Of a stretch of DNA of 64,000 nt, positions 13,301 to 27,873 are shown piece by piece (position 1 is the first letter of the stretch; each line of letters opens with the position of its first letter). The stretch covers positions 2,846,696-2,910,695 of the forward strand of contig JADWOT020000005.1 in NCBI GenBank assembly GCA_036345935.2, read 5' to 3'. Below the pieces are notes generated by a model, which saw only the letters and a list, made by a program, of their open reading frames with translations, was not told the origin of the DNA and ran no database searches. Both the position numbers and the translations under genes were made by a program. The DNA is from Taenia hydatigena (lineage: Eukaryota > Platyhelminthes > Cestoda > Cyclophyllidea > Taeniidae).

Positions 13301-15341
13301 CCCGTATTTTTTGTCATTCACGGGTCATTATGTTCCGTTGTGACCCTTTTTAGTGCCGATCCTGGGTTGAACAGAACACAGGGCCGATCATCGACCTTGT
13401 CATGCAAAAACACCCACCAAGGGAGATTTGTGAGGTGCGTTTTCAATTCACATGCGCATTCACCATCTTAAGTATTGTTTAAATATAACTTTCACTTTTT
13501 AAATTTGTCAGGAACTATCAATTTGCTATCACAGTTTGCCTTCGGAGTCGTCAATAGGTGGGAAATGTGAAGTTTGCGAGGAGATAATTGATTTTATCTA
13601 CACCCGAATTGAGGATGATGCTACGGCTGATCAGATTGAAAAGGTTCTGGAAAATGTCTGCAATTACCTTCCTAGTGATAGCTTGAAGAGTACTGTGAGT
13701 AGTCCTTGAAGGTCAATTCCTTAGCATGCTTGAACACAAATTGATCGGCCATATACGTCTTTCAGTGTCGCGAGTACGTCAAGGCCTACACCCAAATATT
13801 GATTGACATGTTGGTGAGAAACCTGCCCTCCAAAGCAATCTGCCAGGTAAGTTCTGAGTGCTCGGTTCGCCTTACCTGGCTAGTCGGGTCTCTACCTAGA
13901 CTGTTTTTGTGGTTAAAAGATTAAAAAGTGCCTGAAAGACCGATACGAAGACTCAAATTTGAATAAGTATCTACGCAATTGCAGGAATTGCGTCTGTGTC
14001 CATCGGATGCCCTTATAAAGCGTTTGTGTGCCGGCGGTCCCTCGGCTTGGTGTCGTGATGAGTACACAGCAAAACTCTGCTCCCAAGAGGCCTTCTGCAA
14101 TGAATTCATCTGGCAGCGTCCGACTGCCTCGAATCCAAACTCTCGTCCACCGGTTGTTCGCAAGTATGTCCTATTCAAAGACAGTCCATTAGCCATCCCG
14201 ACTGCGCCATCCTAGATGGTAAAATCTATTCTTTGTTACATCTTTCATTAAAAGGTACGACTGCAGTAAACTCTCCACCCCAGAGGAACGCTGTTCTGAC
14301 GAGCGCTTGATGCGTCTGTGTGGTTTCGGACCCTTCTGCTTGGAATACAAACGTCCACTAGTGGAGCCCTCTGACCCCTGCCGTTTCTGTCGAAACCTTC
14401 TCACTCAACGACTCACTTATGGTAGCTTTGCTCTTGACTGCTCTATCTACGTCAACCCACAGGAAAAGGAACGAGTATGCTCACATCGTGCTTTAAATTA
14501 CTCTTGGATTTCCTTTTTACTAACACTCGCTTCCTCTCTCCCTCCGTATTGCAGTGCCAGAGCATTCGATCGCTCAAGGTTCCGGGACGTGTGTCTTTCA
14601 GCAGTCTTGATTCCGTCTGCAAGGTAATGAATTAGAAAGTTCCGTGTCTTCAGGTGAATTAACGGGTTTACGCTCCTAGTTAGCCTCACTTGTCAATTGC
14701 TGTCACCTTTGAGCATGCTACCAAAGGTGTGTTTGCTCATTGCACAGGAAAATCAACTCTGTGACGAACCGGTAGAATCATCAGTAATGAATGCCAATGC
14801 CTCCCCTCGAAGACTGATCGGTGACGATCCCTGTCTGTGGGGTCCCTCGGTCACCTGTCGCGATGTCGACATTGCAGCTCGTTGTGGTGTGACTGCCTAC
14901 TGCCAGCAACACGTCTGGCAAGCTGATCAACCGCAGTCCAGAGCCGAAAAAGTCCCCGCATTGGCCCTTGTTGATTGCTCCCGTCCTCTGCGCGAGCTCT
15001 GTGTCTCTCCATCCTTGCGCTACTGTGGAAGCTCTATTTTGAAGCAATGTCGTCAATACACTGCGTCAGACGGCGTTGGAAGTGATATGCGTCATGAGAT
15101 GTGCAAAGACCGTCCCTTAAGCTTCTGTTCCGATCCAAGGATGGTAAAACTTTGTGAAATGGGTGAGTACTGCGAGGCAATGAGTATGACACCTACATCA
15201 ACAATGCCACCGACTACTAGGGCTCCACTTGATCCTCGATGTCGTCTCGGCTCGGCTTTTGTGTGTCAGACCTACGCAAATGCTGTGCTCTGTGGCCAAG
15301 TGGAGATGTGTCGTCGACGATTTTGGCCGCAAGGAGTGTAG
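10398..15341 (+). CDS. PSAP: Secreted prosaposin-like protein with SapA and multiple SapB domains
   Basis: Confident exons are 10398-10664, 10882-11086 (end uncertain), 11320-11476 (start uncertain), 11514-11795, 11855-12019, 12459-12590, 12674-12754, 12837-13016, 13354-13434, 13512-13694, 13766-13846, 13985-14163, 14255-14474, 14555-14623 and 14748-15341. A small exon probably lies near 10701. The ATG at 10398 opens a signal peptide (MDVVRFCILLFLLCATYG). About seven SapB domains follow, each with the CxxC...C...C...C...C pattern (for example CKLC, CAIC, CEVC openings and LCYFFKQC endings). Five or more SapA-type motifs follow or intervene, the clearest being 'CLWGPSVTCRDVDIAARCG' in the last exon. 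The family is made in the secretory pathway, cut into lipid-binding saposins and delivered to lysosomes or secreted. Most exons start and end in phase 0. The product is much richer in domains than vertebrate prosaposin, which has four SapB domains. Splicing between 10665 and 11513 is not solved. Confidence 0.85.
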
Positions 15342-15458
15342 CCTTGGAACTTCAATCTTATCTGTCATTATTACGCTTGGCTATTTGATTGTCAAACCCT
15401 CAAATTGTGACTCCATATTTCCTATTCATTTTCACGTTGCAAGATTTAGTGTCGAACC

Positions 15459-15464
15459 AATAAA
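15459..15464 (+). promoter_or_regulatory. Polyadenylation signal AATAAA of the saposin gene
   Basis: A canonical AATAAA lies 118 nt after the stop codon at 15341, on the same strand and with no other gene between. Confidence 0.6.
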
Positions 15465-17693
15465 GTAGCATGATTCATGCATCTTGTAGTTCAGGTAGTT
15501 GAAAACTGTATTGACTCCTCCCTTCATCTCCCTACCCCTCCTACCCATCAGTCTTGTACTATGTTGAAGCATTCCGGACCTTTCACAGGAGGATTGAGGT
15601 CTTGTGTACAATTTGACAGCGTCAATCAGGCCTCCAGGAATTGGGAGGATCCATCACAGCTGGGGTCGTCGCTCCTTGTCCCGTACTTCAACAATTTCTC
15701 GAAAACGTGTAGATTATATTCGACTGCATTCTGGTTCACAAGTAGTAAGTGTCAATTTCTTGGCTTGTGTGAGGGAAATCTTGAGTCGCAGTTTGATTGT
15801 ACATGCACCTTAGAAGTAAATATTTACCCTCCTCCCTCCCAACCACAATGTTATTGCATAGACATGCAACTTTTTTCTCTGTGAAGGGTTTTTTTAAGGA
15901 AAAATCAAACCTAGTTTATGACCTCAGAGGCGCATCAGGAAACACAGTGAGAAAAACAGGTGAAAGGTAGTGTTGACCAAATTTTTCGCTGTCAAGATTA
16001 GCGTCTCGTTTGAGCACAGAGATCCCTCTCCGTGTGACGCATTGTACTGTTACACCTCGTCGCAGTGTGAGTAGATTATGAGGGTGACAAAGACCGAATT
16101 ACAAGCTTTGGCGGGTGTTACATGTTACATTGTTTGGCTTAGCAGCCAGGACTCAGTTTCGCTGCCTCAAACGCGCATCGGAAGCGGACATGGATCATGC
16201 AACATAGCGGCTAAGTCTTGGTAGGTCGCGGACCATCCGGAGCTCGCGTGGTCCATGCGTCACATATATGTGACCAAGTGTGTGGCGTAGCTTGAGTGTA
16301 CGTGTAGATGGCCAGACGCGGATGTTTTGTGACCAGGTCATGACCCTCATCTCAAACGTGCGGTCCCGTGGAGGTCATGCATAGATTAGGACACGCTTAA
16401 TCACACGTGCGATGGCGTCGATCACGCTGGACCCGTAGGTTTCTCGTAACCCCAGGCTGCTCTTTTGTTCAGTTTTGGATTATGGTGCGGTATGCAAGTT
16501 CACACCTCCTTCCAAGCTAATTACTCCACCTGCTAACTGTCAGAGATTTTGTCTGATTTATTTTACCTTTTTTTACTTTTCTTCACCTTTCAAACAAAAC
16601 AGGCACGGACTTTCACACTTAGTAGTGAATTTAGCCTCAGATTTCTCGTTAATTTGGGGATGAGAGTGGAGTATTTGCATGACACACGCATAATCTAAAC
16701 AATGCACACATCGGTGTCACATAAACAGTTGTCAACTGTAAAAGGCGCAGTGTAAATGGATTTGGTGGTGTGTACAAAACTCTACCTTTTTACGATTTAT
16801 GAGGGGAATTCCCTGGTGTAAAGATGAAATTCAGCCTCTTAAATAGGTTTGATGTGTGAATAAATAAAAGTGAAAACCTTCGTCTGTCCAATGGCAATAG
16901 ATATTTGTTTCGCTAATATACTCTTCATGCTATTATATATGCTACTAATTACTGTAAGTAGTGAGTGTTTTATTCCTCAATGTAATGAAGTGGAGGACAT
17001 TAATGACGGGCATCTTACAGCAGTCTCGACAGTTCTTGTGATTTTTACTCCCTTTTCTGATTCCATATTGCTCTTTTAATGATAAACACGTTAGCAGTCT
17101 AATGGTCCATCTATGCTTTTCTAGTATCTAGAACTATGAGTCTTTTCGCGTCCTTTGGGAGGATATGAGTGCTATTTTAGAGACCACTATCCAGATCAAT
17201 TTCTGTGAATGCTGGATAAAATATCGCAGTGAGTCTCCCTAAACAACAGAGCTGTTGGATGTGGGTCCACTACTATTATGTCCTCTTTCCTCATGCTTTG
17301 CACCGTGGTCAGTAGCGGCTGCAGTGAATACGGCCATCGTGAAGGTCTCCGTGTTATTGACATGAATATGCTTCAATTCCAACGGAACGGATTAGGTGAA
17401 CAGGACACGGAAATTAGGTAAATTTAGGTAGACGGCAATGAAGGGATGAAATGGAGGTCAACTGGCAGGGACGAGCAGAAGGATGGGTAATGGCTCCACA
17501 CGAAGCAGGTGGCTAGATTGACGGACGGGAATTAGTAAGTGGAATTGACTAGCCGAAATCAGACGTTGTAATGCACAGTTCCAAAGGCGGACGTAACCAT
17601 GGGCCCATTGAAGCGCATAAATGGCGCATGGTTTGCCTTCCATTCATGTTGCGTTTCTTCATTCCTGATTGACTTCCTTGCTTTCTATGGTCC
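15465..17693. other. Intergenic region without a confident gene
   Basis: 15590-15750 is open in two plus-strand frames and follows a pyrimidine tract ending in CAG, so an exon is conceivable, but neither frame resembles a known protein. Around 16150-16450 there is a GC-richer patch containing the perfect 16-nt palindrome GTCACATATATGTGAC at 16259-16274. Sequence 17450-17693 is unique to this locus. At 17694 the segment that recurs after the N gap begins. Confidence 0.5.
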
Positions 17694-19940
17694 CTTCTTC
17701 CTTCCTTTCTCCAAGGAGAACTTATCCCATTCCAATGGCGTAGTGTTAAGCGAAGAAAGATTGCAGGATTTATGACTGCCTGACACAACCATATGTGAAA
17801 CATTCTTTCTTATCTTTGCAGTGGCATCATATTCATTTGACGCCATTTGCGCTGATAGTCTCTCAGTCCTTCTCCACGCTAACAGACAGGTTGTCACTTA
17901 AATTTGAATGACGATTTTTTGACCTACAAGACAATCTAGGCCAGTTGACAGGGTCTGTCAAGCACCACAACTATCGAAAAAAATTCATTTGAACACTAGC
18001 TGTGGTTCGGGTTGTTTGCTGGACTGGCAGCGGGCCAAGTGGCGATGTCCGAATTGGTCTCCAGCTATGGTTACGTTGAACAGTTTTTGATCCGATCGGT
18101 TGTAAACCGTTGGAGGCTAGATGTGATTGTTTGTTTATGATCCCTCCTTGCCTCCTTTTGATCGTGTTCTCATTGCTTGTTTATGTCTCTAATGAAGCCA
18201 CATTGATGGATACAGCATCTCATGCCTTTTGTCCTCTACATCATGGTGAAACCCAGACATTCTATTCGCAATGCCGTTCATTGTCTACCAATGTAGCTTT
18301 CACCGTGAGAGGCTGATTTTGAGTCGTAAATTATTTCATTTTACTCCTTAAGGAGAGGAAGCTTGTTGCTGGAACGAATAATCAGGCGTCAATCTGGCTG
18401 CAAGTAAGAGTAGAGATAGGCATCAGTATGACATGGAACTCCTGGTGTATGCTTCTATAGGAGAATAGAAGAGAGATAATGCACATCGCTCTATCTCACA
18501 AACTAGATGGCATGAAAATTAGTGGCATTCCGTGCATACCGTTTTTAAGCCACAATTTCTTTATGTCCGCTTGATTACGGACAGAAGACTGCTGCTGTCA
18601 TCAGGGAGGGCGGCATGGGCACGCGTTTATGGGCGTCAACAGTTTTTTAGGTGATACATAAACAGTTGGACCACGTGAAAGAAAGGAAGGCGATGGATGC
18701 CTCAAACAAAAGGCGCTGATGACCTTCAGTTATCCTAAGTCTACAGTTTAAACGACTATCTTACAGCAATTGCACCACAGCAGGTATTGGCACTATGGCA
18801 CACTTGTAGGAAGGATAACAAAAGCATGAAGGAGAAAAAGGAGGCGACTATATCGCTGTGACGAAAAGTTGTGCAATGTTTGGTTTGTTTGACTATCGGT
18901 TTCCGTTGCGGTTATTGGAGTGGTTAAATTGGCCTTGTCGGGTGCGCTGGCATCTGAACCATGACAACAGCAGTCATTCCTTGCTGTTCGTCAAACATAC
19001 GTATTCTACTCAAGCATTTTGCCTTGTTTACAATGAAGTCTTGGGAAGCCACAGATTGACTCAAAATATCGATTGGAAGGAGTCTTGGCGCCTTAACAAC
19101 TTCAAGTGCAGAAAACGATTTTGGCGCTAGCAGAGTTTCCAAAGGCTAAACTTTTGCGAAGGTGTAAAAAGACTTTGGCATCTCAATGGGAGGCGCAAAA
19201 AGAAAAAGTGGTAAAATATCCAACCTGCGTGTAAACGTCTGTGTTTTCATGTATGCTAAGCTGCAGTCATCGAGACGGCCACTGAAGCCTGACTTACGTC
19301 TACCAAAAAAAACCTTGACAAAACACTGCAGGCTCTTCTATCCCTACGAGTAGGGTGCAGAATTTTACCACATTTAAGCAAAGATGCACCAAACATTCCA
19401 TACTTCAATCAGATGCCATCGATCCCGGAAAAAGAAATAATTCCTACCAATCCGTAAAAATCGGATTGCGTGCAACATCGCCATATCCATACAAAGTACG
19501 TAAAGGCTTGCAATAATTTATAGCATTTAAGAATTAAAGTGCCTTAATTCGCTTCCACTCCAAATGCCAAGTTGAAATTGCATGACAAATGAAAAGAGCT
19601 GAAACAAGACAATTAGCAGAAATACAAAAAAGGAAGGCACAGCATATGCCACAGTAGTCAGGAGACAGAATGACTGCCATTTTCTTTCAAATAAATAACT
19701 TATGAACAGTGATATTTAGGAACTAACTGCGCCTCCAAGCTAAGCAATAAATGCAATGTAATAAAATTGCCATGACAGTTATAATGCAAGCAAGATTATG
19801 CACTTGTTACGAGTTGTTTTTTGGCTCCTATTGTAAATGTCAATTATATCTGCCATTAGTGTTGTTTTATCGCACTAAGTAAAATGGGACTATTTAACGA
19901 ACACTTCTCAAAATAAGGACGTACTGGTAATACTGTGGCG
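17694..19940. other. 5' flank of ATE1 copy A, no confident gene
   Basis: A short minus-strand ORF around 17850-17690 (starting MASNEYDATAKIRK) and a plus ORF at 18137-18316 with a hydrophobic start are present in both duplicate copies. Both are short. Neither has a recognised domain or a supported splice partner. The second differs between copies at three amino acids within 60 residues, so constraint looks weak. Confidence 0.4.
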
Positions 19941-22118
<2,178 letters not shown>

Positions 22119-24940
22119 GAATCGTCTCCTCTTTATCCTCCTCCTCTTGATTCTCCTATACCAAATGAAACATTTACCCTGGTCAAGATCTTTGGTGTCT
22201 TACATAGGGATACATTGGAGTAGAAAAAGAGAAGAGGGTTACGTTTAGGTTGCAGTGACTTAAAATGTGTGCCATGCGAGTTATTTTATTGACTACTTAG
22301 GAATGTTTAATCTTTGTAGTTACTGAATGGCCATTTGGTGTGTGACCTACTAGGTTCTTTTTTTAGCACCAGCTCATACAACTCCTCTCTTTGCTAGTTC
22401 ATCAACCAGATGAGTAGGGGATGGATACTGCGGGGTGGGGGCCTTTGTGAAGTGGTGTGGAGGTGTGAAGACGGTGTAAAGACTTGACAGTCGGTGTGAT
22501 GAGCACTACGCCACATTGAGTCGGGGTCCTTGTCGTGTTCACAGATTAGTCACGTGTGTGCATAGCAAGTTGGATGAATCAGTGGTGGTGCATTTTATGT
22601 ATGCTTGAACGTGATGGACGATTTCGTCATTGTATACGAAGAAGTCACAAAGCGTGGATACTGAAGGGATTCAAATGGGGTTTTATAGGCTTCAACAGCA
22701 CACCACCTCTCGTCACGGTTTGACTCGGATCTTTAACTTTGTGGAGCCGTGGGAAGCAGGTTTTTAAGGGGTGAAGTTGGTGTCTGATTGCCTGAGTTCG
22801 AGCATTGTGCTCACTGGTCGGACATTGTGTTGAAGAGCCCAATTCTATGGCGCATAGTCGACGCACTTAGTTACAATACAGAATGCATCCTGACTGTGTT
22901 ATTGAAAAGTCCTCTCGGCAATGCATTAATCGTGTCTCGACTGGACATGGCAGAAGCTTACTTAGTGGCTTTGCGTTGTACAGGCCGAAGCTTGCATATT
23001 GATGATGCTTTGTTTAGTGATTGGCAGTTTTTTGTGGAATCATTCAGTGTTCTCTAAGGTGCAAGTGGACGCTCCTGCAATCCTTACCTCGTAACTTAGC
23101 GGTGTGTGCACAAATGTGTCAACAAACCTCTATGCTGCATTTTTCCGTTGCTTTGGCTATGGAATGGTGTGGAATGTGTTCCTCGTGTCCTCCGTAGCTG
23201 ACAATTTGATCCGTTTTTATTGTCTTTCTAGCATTAACTGTGGCTCCAGTTCACTTGGATAGTGCAACAGTCAGAAGGAGACACAGAAGATGAAGAAAAT
23301 GGATTTCCATTGTTGAGGTGCCGTCGTGATTACCGTTGAGACACTGTAACCGGCTTCTAATTGACAGCAGTGATCCTCTGAAGAGTTGTACAAGCGTGAG
23401 AATGTGGAGGACTGGGGCAAACCCTCCTACTATTGCTGCTGACTACTCAAGGCGTGCGAGACTGAAATCTCTCTCAGACTGATTGTCGATTTAGCCAAGA
23501 CTAAGTCGTTTTATGGAAGGCGACGAAGCACTGATATTGTCCATGCACAGTGACAGCACATTCAACTCCGTGGGCTCGAATCGTCTGTTAAACTGATGTT
23601 TGTCCAACATCCCTGGCATAATGGTGAAGTCTAAGACGACGCTGCCAAGCTGTGCAGTTGCGTAGGGCAGACTTTCATCTTGATGGCGGTGGGAATCCTA
23701 CTACAGACGCATCCACCTAAAAGTCTTCATCACGACTTTCATTTTCCAATCTGCCTTAAGCGCATTCACCATTCTCTTCGATGTCTCTACTGATGTTGGA
23801 TGGATGGAATCCGCGTTGGCAATCTCGGTGGCTAAATCTATTGCATTGGAGACGAAGTTGAGGTGTCTTCTGAAGGACTACTTTTCAGGACCCCAAACAA
23901 CAACTTTAACATGACCTAGAACGATTTTAGCGTTTCCTAGGCCTTTATTTCGGTGGTTGTTACTACATCTGTTGGAAGTAGACAGGGATGGGCGTCCAGG
24001 TGACGCACCAGTTAAATTGGCATACACAACGGAGCAAGGAGCTGTCTCCAACCCCATTCCACACCAATGCGGTACCAACATAAAAATTGGTGAAGCGTTT
24101 ACCTTTCTTTCTCAAATTTGAGCGTGTTGTGCAGATTCTTTTCTCGAAGACGTTCGTCTAGATTTCATCAACCTCGTGCATCGAAGCTCTACTAGGCTAT
24201 GTTGCATTGGGGACGACACAGACTTGTGAGACAGTCTAAACGAAAGTTAAAGCACACTTAACTTCTTCGAGAACGAGTCTGATATGAATTTACGAGGACC
24301 GTCAGGAAGGAATGGAAGGAGAAGGAGATGGTGACTTAAAACTGGCCTGACCTTGACACTATTTTAAATCTCCCTACCACAAACCGTTTATTTACTAAGT
24401 AATTCCGCACCAAATCAGTAAATATGCATTGACAACTGATGAAAAATACGTGCAACTGACAAGCTGTCAAACATCAAAGAGGATTGAGCGCTTTGAAGTG
24501 CACTTTAAAAGGCGCATGTGAGTATACACGTGATTGGTGTCACTGCGGTTAGAAAAATAAATCAAAAGCATTGCCTATCATTTAGCTGGGCTTTGGATCG
24601 TCCTTTTGCCTTTGATCCAGCCAACTTTTCGTTCTTCTTTGCTTGACTGCTTCACTGCAGTTCGTCCTTCCTTCTTTCTTGTTCTAAGAAATGCTTGCAA
24701 TCCCCTTTTACGCATTCGGTGCAGCCCTCTTTCTTGCCTTTCTACAGTCCTATTCTTGCTTCAAGTTCGGTTGACCACCTTATTGTAGCCCTTCTTTCCT
24801 TCCTGTGCAATGGAAAATCAAGTTTTGACCCAATAAAGATGAAAATTATGACAGATAATTTTGTGGAAATATCCTGATGACTTTGTCCAATATTGAGAGA
24901 ATACACGATCATACCAGACACCGCTCCAATGGCATGGTTG
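22119..24940. other. ATE1 3' flank with a decayed coding-like stretch on the minus strand
   Basis: No intact gene was found. On the minus strand, about 24081-23500 reads as several long open pieces broken by stops near 23881 and 23710 and by frame changes. Parts of 23400-23760 align, diverged, with 29190-29530 read on the plus strand in the right arm, for example around the shared 'acttttaggtgg' and 'catggacaatatca' blocks. I do not recognise the protein. The stretch may be a pseudogene that predates the inverted duplication. Confidence 0.4.
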
Positions 24941-24942
24941 TT

Positions 24943-25375
24943 TACGCCGTCCTCTCAGCGATCACACTGGCATACTTCATTGTTGACGCCACCTTCTCTG
25001 GGAGTCTCCCACCTCTTCTCCACATTTATGGCCACGTCTTCACTCACCCTCACACACTCACTTTTTCTCGGCCCAACACCTTGCGCACTGCATGCCACCT
25101 CTTGTGATAGATTCTGTCAATCACGAAGCGGAAGAACCTTTTCATTGGAGAGTGAAATGCTTCCATTCATCTGACAGGTATGCAACCACCTTCAATAAGT
25201 TGGACACACTTCAACTGCTACGTGCATGTCATCTTGATTCGGAGGAGCCTCCAAACCACAGAGAGTAGAATGTTTGCGTAGGTGCCTCATGACCAAATGG
25301 GACAGGAGGCGTCGCAGTTTAATACCTACAATGTGTGGGTGCTTGTTTAGGCTCATGTATGCCAGTTTTTGGATA
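24943..25375 (+). repeat. Left arm of a 433-bp near-identical inverted repeat
   Basis: The sequence from 'tttac.ccgtcctctcagcg' to 'ggctcat.tatgccag' is the reverse complement of 27441-27873 with only a few mismatches. Outside it, homology continues but is clearly diverged: 24450-24900 against 28295-27900 share, for example, 'gatgaaaat.atg' and 'tcctgatga.tttgtc'. The short arm is therefore the conserved core of a longer, older inverted duplication. Small ORFs read through it on both strands and are repeats of each other. Confidence 0.9.
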
Positions 25376-27440
25376 TCGATAGATCAATGGACAACAAAGG
25401 ATACGGTGCTGTATCTTTGTTCACCACCGACGTGGTAATAAGTCCAGCTCCCTTCCGATGTGTAGCGCGGCCTTTCCAGACAGTCTAATCAAGTAAGAAA
25501 AATCTTAAAAATTTGAAACTGACCCTTTTAAATCTATATCGCACTAGAAGGAGACTGCAGTTTGGACACAGAATGTGGAGAGGAGGGATGTGAGAAATTA
25601 GGATCAAGTATTCGATTCTTAAATTTGCGTAGGGGTCTATTATGCATGCCAGCTTTACGAAACTGCAGTTCTTAATGTTTAACTCTAACGATGCTGAGTT
25701 TTCTCTGCTACTTTTATATTTGTCCTTTTAAGCGGTTCCTTTAAAGAGTGCTACTTAATAAAGAATAAGTAGTTTGGAGGGAGTTGAGGGTCAAGGTCAA
25801 GGTATTACCTCCAGATTTGCTTTCCATAAGCTATTTACCACATTTTTAAGCTTTCATCCAAACTTGTTCCGCACTACTTAATAAGCTGGATGGCTACGAA
25901 GTTCTGACTCACGGCATGGTGACGCCCACGTCCTACCTCTCCTTTTGCGTTCTTTTACCAGCTTCAGTGCTGAACACAAGAATAGCCTTATCAAAAATTC
26001 AAAATTCACCTAATCCATTCCTTTAACACATGGTTTACGTTTCTTTCAATGATTAATGAGGGTTTTTTGATTACGCTATTCGTGAGCCAATATCTCATGT
26101 GTTTAGACGATTTACTGGTTCTTGGCAAACGCAAGCAATTACGCTGTACTGACAACGATAAAATAAACATAACTAGAAAAACAGGATGCAATGTTACCGA
26201 GTAGTGAGCTTGAACTCCGTAATTTTGGTGTACCTCATTTTCAATTGGGAGGTCTCAAACCTACCGCATAAAAATTATAGAAAGATAAGAACAATGCATA
26301 GGTGCTCCCTTTGAATTTACCGAGCATCACTATCCTAAAATGCTTATTTTTTAACTAAGCAGGTCTGTCCAAAGCACGAATGCATTGGGAAAGAGAGACT
26401 GCTGGAGGAACCGTTTATGTTACGTCCACCGAAAGAAAGCGAACATTTTAGACAGTGCTGCAACAATGGCGCAATGAAGGGTGTCTGCAGCCTTAATTTA
26501 CGGTAAAGAAGACGCTACATTAGAGCTGTAGCATAGATGACTTACTGATTTATGGCAGCCACATTTGAGCACACAGTACTAATGATGTTAAAGTGAGCAA
26601 ATGGGGAGTTAGGACGTGGGCGTCACCATGCCGTGAGTCAGGACCCGGCAGTCTTCAAACCTTCGAAGGCGGTGTATCGCAGTATTAAACGAAGTCTTAA
26701 ATCTGTGACGAAAACAAAATATATAGAAACTGAAGTAGAATTGGAGCCGAACTTGAACTCGAACTCGCACCTCAAACTACTTGCCATTTAATTAAGTAGA
26801 TCTGCCTGAGCAGGCAAATTTATTGACTAACAGAAAATTATTAAGAAGAGGTGATTAGCTGTTCAGCACAGACCAAGAGTACACCTTTTTGTAGTGATAT
26901 AACCATATTTGGCAGAAATTAGAAGGAAATCAAAAGGTCTAAGTGCTGACCTTGACCCTGCAACTCCACCCTAAGCTACTTATTAAGTGGTTTTGGTTAA
27001 AAATTATGTATGTAATGGTTAGCATGGTTCAGTGAGAAAATTTGGACTAGCTGTAAACCATAAACTAGGAAAAAGCATGACGAAATGCGGTGTACATGCG
27101 GCACGTGACAGTGAATTCATTAGTGTGCTACTGAAGTGGGGAATCAAATGTGTCAGCTACATTCATTCTTTCCCTCACCTCCCCCTTTCCATGCTTTTTA
27201 CTGCCTAATTGCAATACTCTCTTCTTTGAAATCTCTTATATTAACCGTAAAAAAAAAATATGTAGGGTATCATTTAAAATTTTTAGGCATTTTTAGGAAG
27301 AGAACCGCAGCCACGCAAAGCTCTACTGTATTATTGAGGAGGACTGGGCTTATTACCACCTCGGTAATGGTCAGCGATTCAGCATTGCACACTTTTTTGT
27401 TCATTAATTCATTGTAATTCGAGAGAAGGTTTTTGCTATA
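25376..27440. other. Central spacer of the inverted duplication
   Basis: No gene was seen. It contains a nested perfect 32-nt inverted repeat (25904-25935 and 26610-26641). It also has several copies of a 'acttaataag'-like word and diverged palindromic similarity such as 'agggtcaaggtca' near 25790 and, inverted, near 26950. The symmetry axis appears to lie near 26.27 kb. Confidence 0.6.
25904..26641. repeat. Nested 32-nt perfect inverted repeat in the central spacer
   Basis: 25904-25935 (ctgactcacggcatggtgac and 12 more bases) is exactly the reverse complement of 26610-26641. In copy B the right half has one substitution. The surroundings are far less similar, so this short match stands out as conserved or recently homogenised. 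Confidence 0.85.
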
Positions 27441-27873
27441 TCCCAAGGCTGGCATATATGAGCCTAAACAAACACCCACACATTGTAGGTATCAAACTGC
27501 GACGCCTCCTGTCCCATTTGGTCATGAGGCACCTACGCAAACATTCTACTCTCTGTGGTTTGGAGGCTCCTCCGAATCGAGATGACATGCACGTAGCAGT
27601 TGAAGTGTGTCCAACTTATTGAAGGTGGTTGCATACCTGTCAGATGAATGGAAGCATTTCACTCTCCAATGAAAAGGTTCTTCCGCTTCGTGATTGACAG
27701 AATCTATCACAAGAGGTGGCATGCAGTGCGCAAGGTGTTGGGCCGAGAAAAAGTGAGTGTGTGAGGGTGAGTGAAGACGTGGCCATAAATGTGGAGAAGA
27801 GGTGGGAGACTCCCAGAGAAGGTGGCGTCAACAATGAAGTATGCCAGTGTGATCGCTGAGAGGACGGTGTAAA
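27441..27873 (-). repeat. Right arm of the 433-bp inverted repeat
   Basis: Reverse complement of 24943-25375. Immediately to the right, about 27880-28300 still aligns with the left arm's outer flank but with many differences, so identity drops abruptly at the arm edge. Confidence 0.9.

Noticed and set aside
15590..15750. Possible exon after the saposin gene
   Set aside because: Two frames are open and no homology or unambiguous splice partner was found.
18110..18316. Small ORF with hydrophobic start, present in both duplicate copies
   Set aside because: The listed start is a TTG; from the first ATG it is about 60 codons, with three amino-acid differences between otherwise near-identical copies.
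22788..23057. 89-codon plus-strand ORF downstream of ATE1
   Set aside because: Starts at TTG, and substitutions between the two copies change amino acids without codon-position bias.
24877..25174. Overlapping ORFs of 76 and 93 codons
   Set aside because: They run into the inverted repeat, recur on the opposite strand at 27640-27919, and two frames are equally open.
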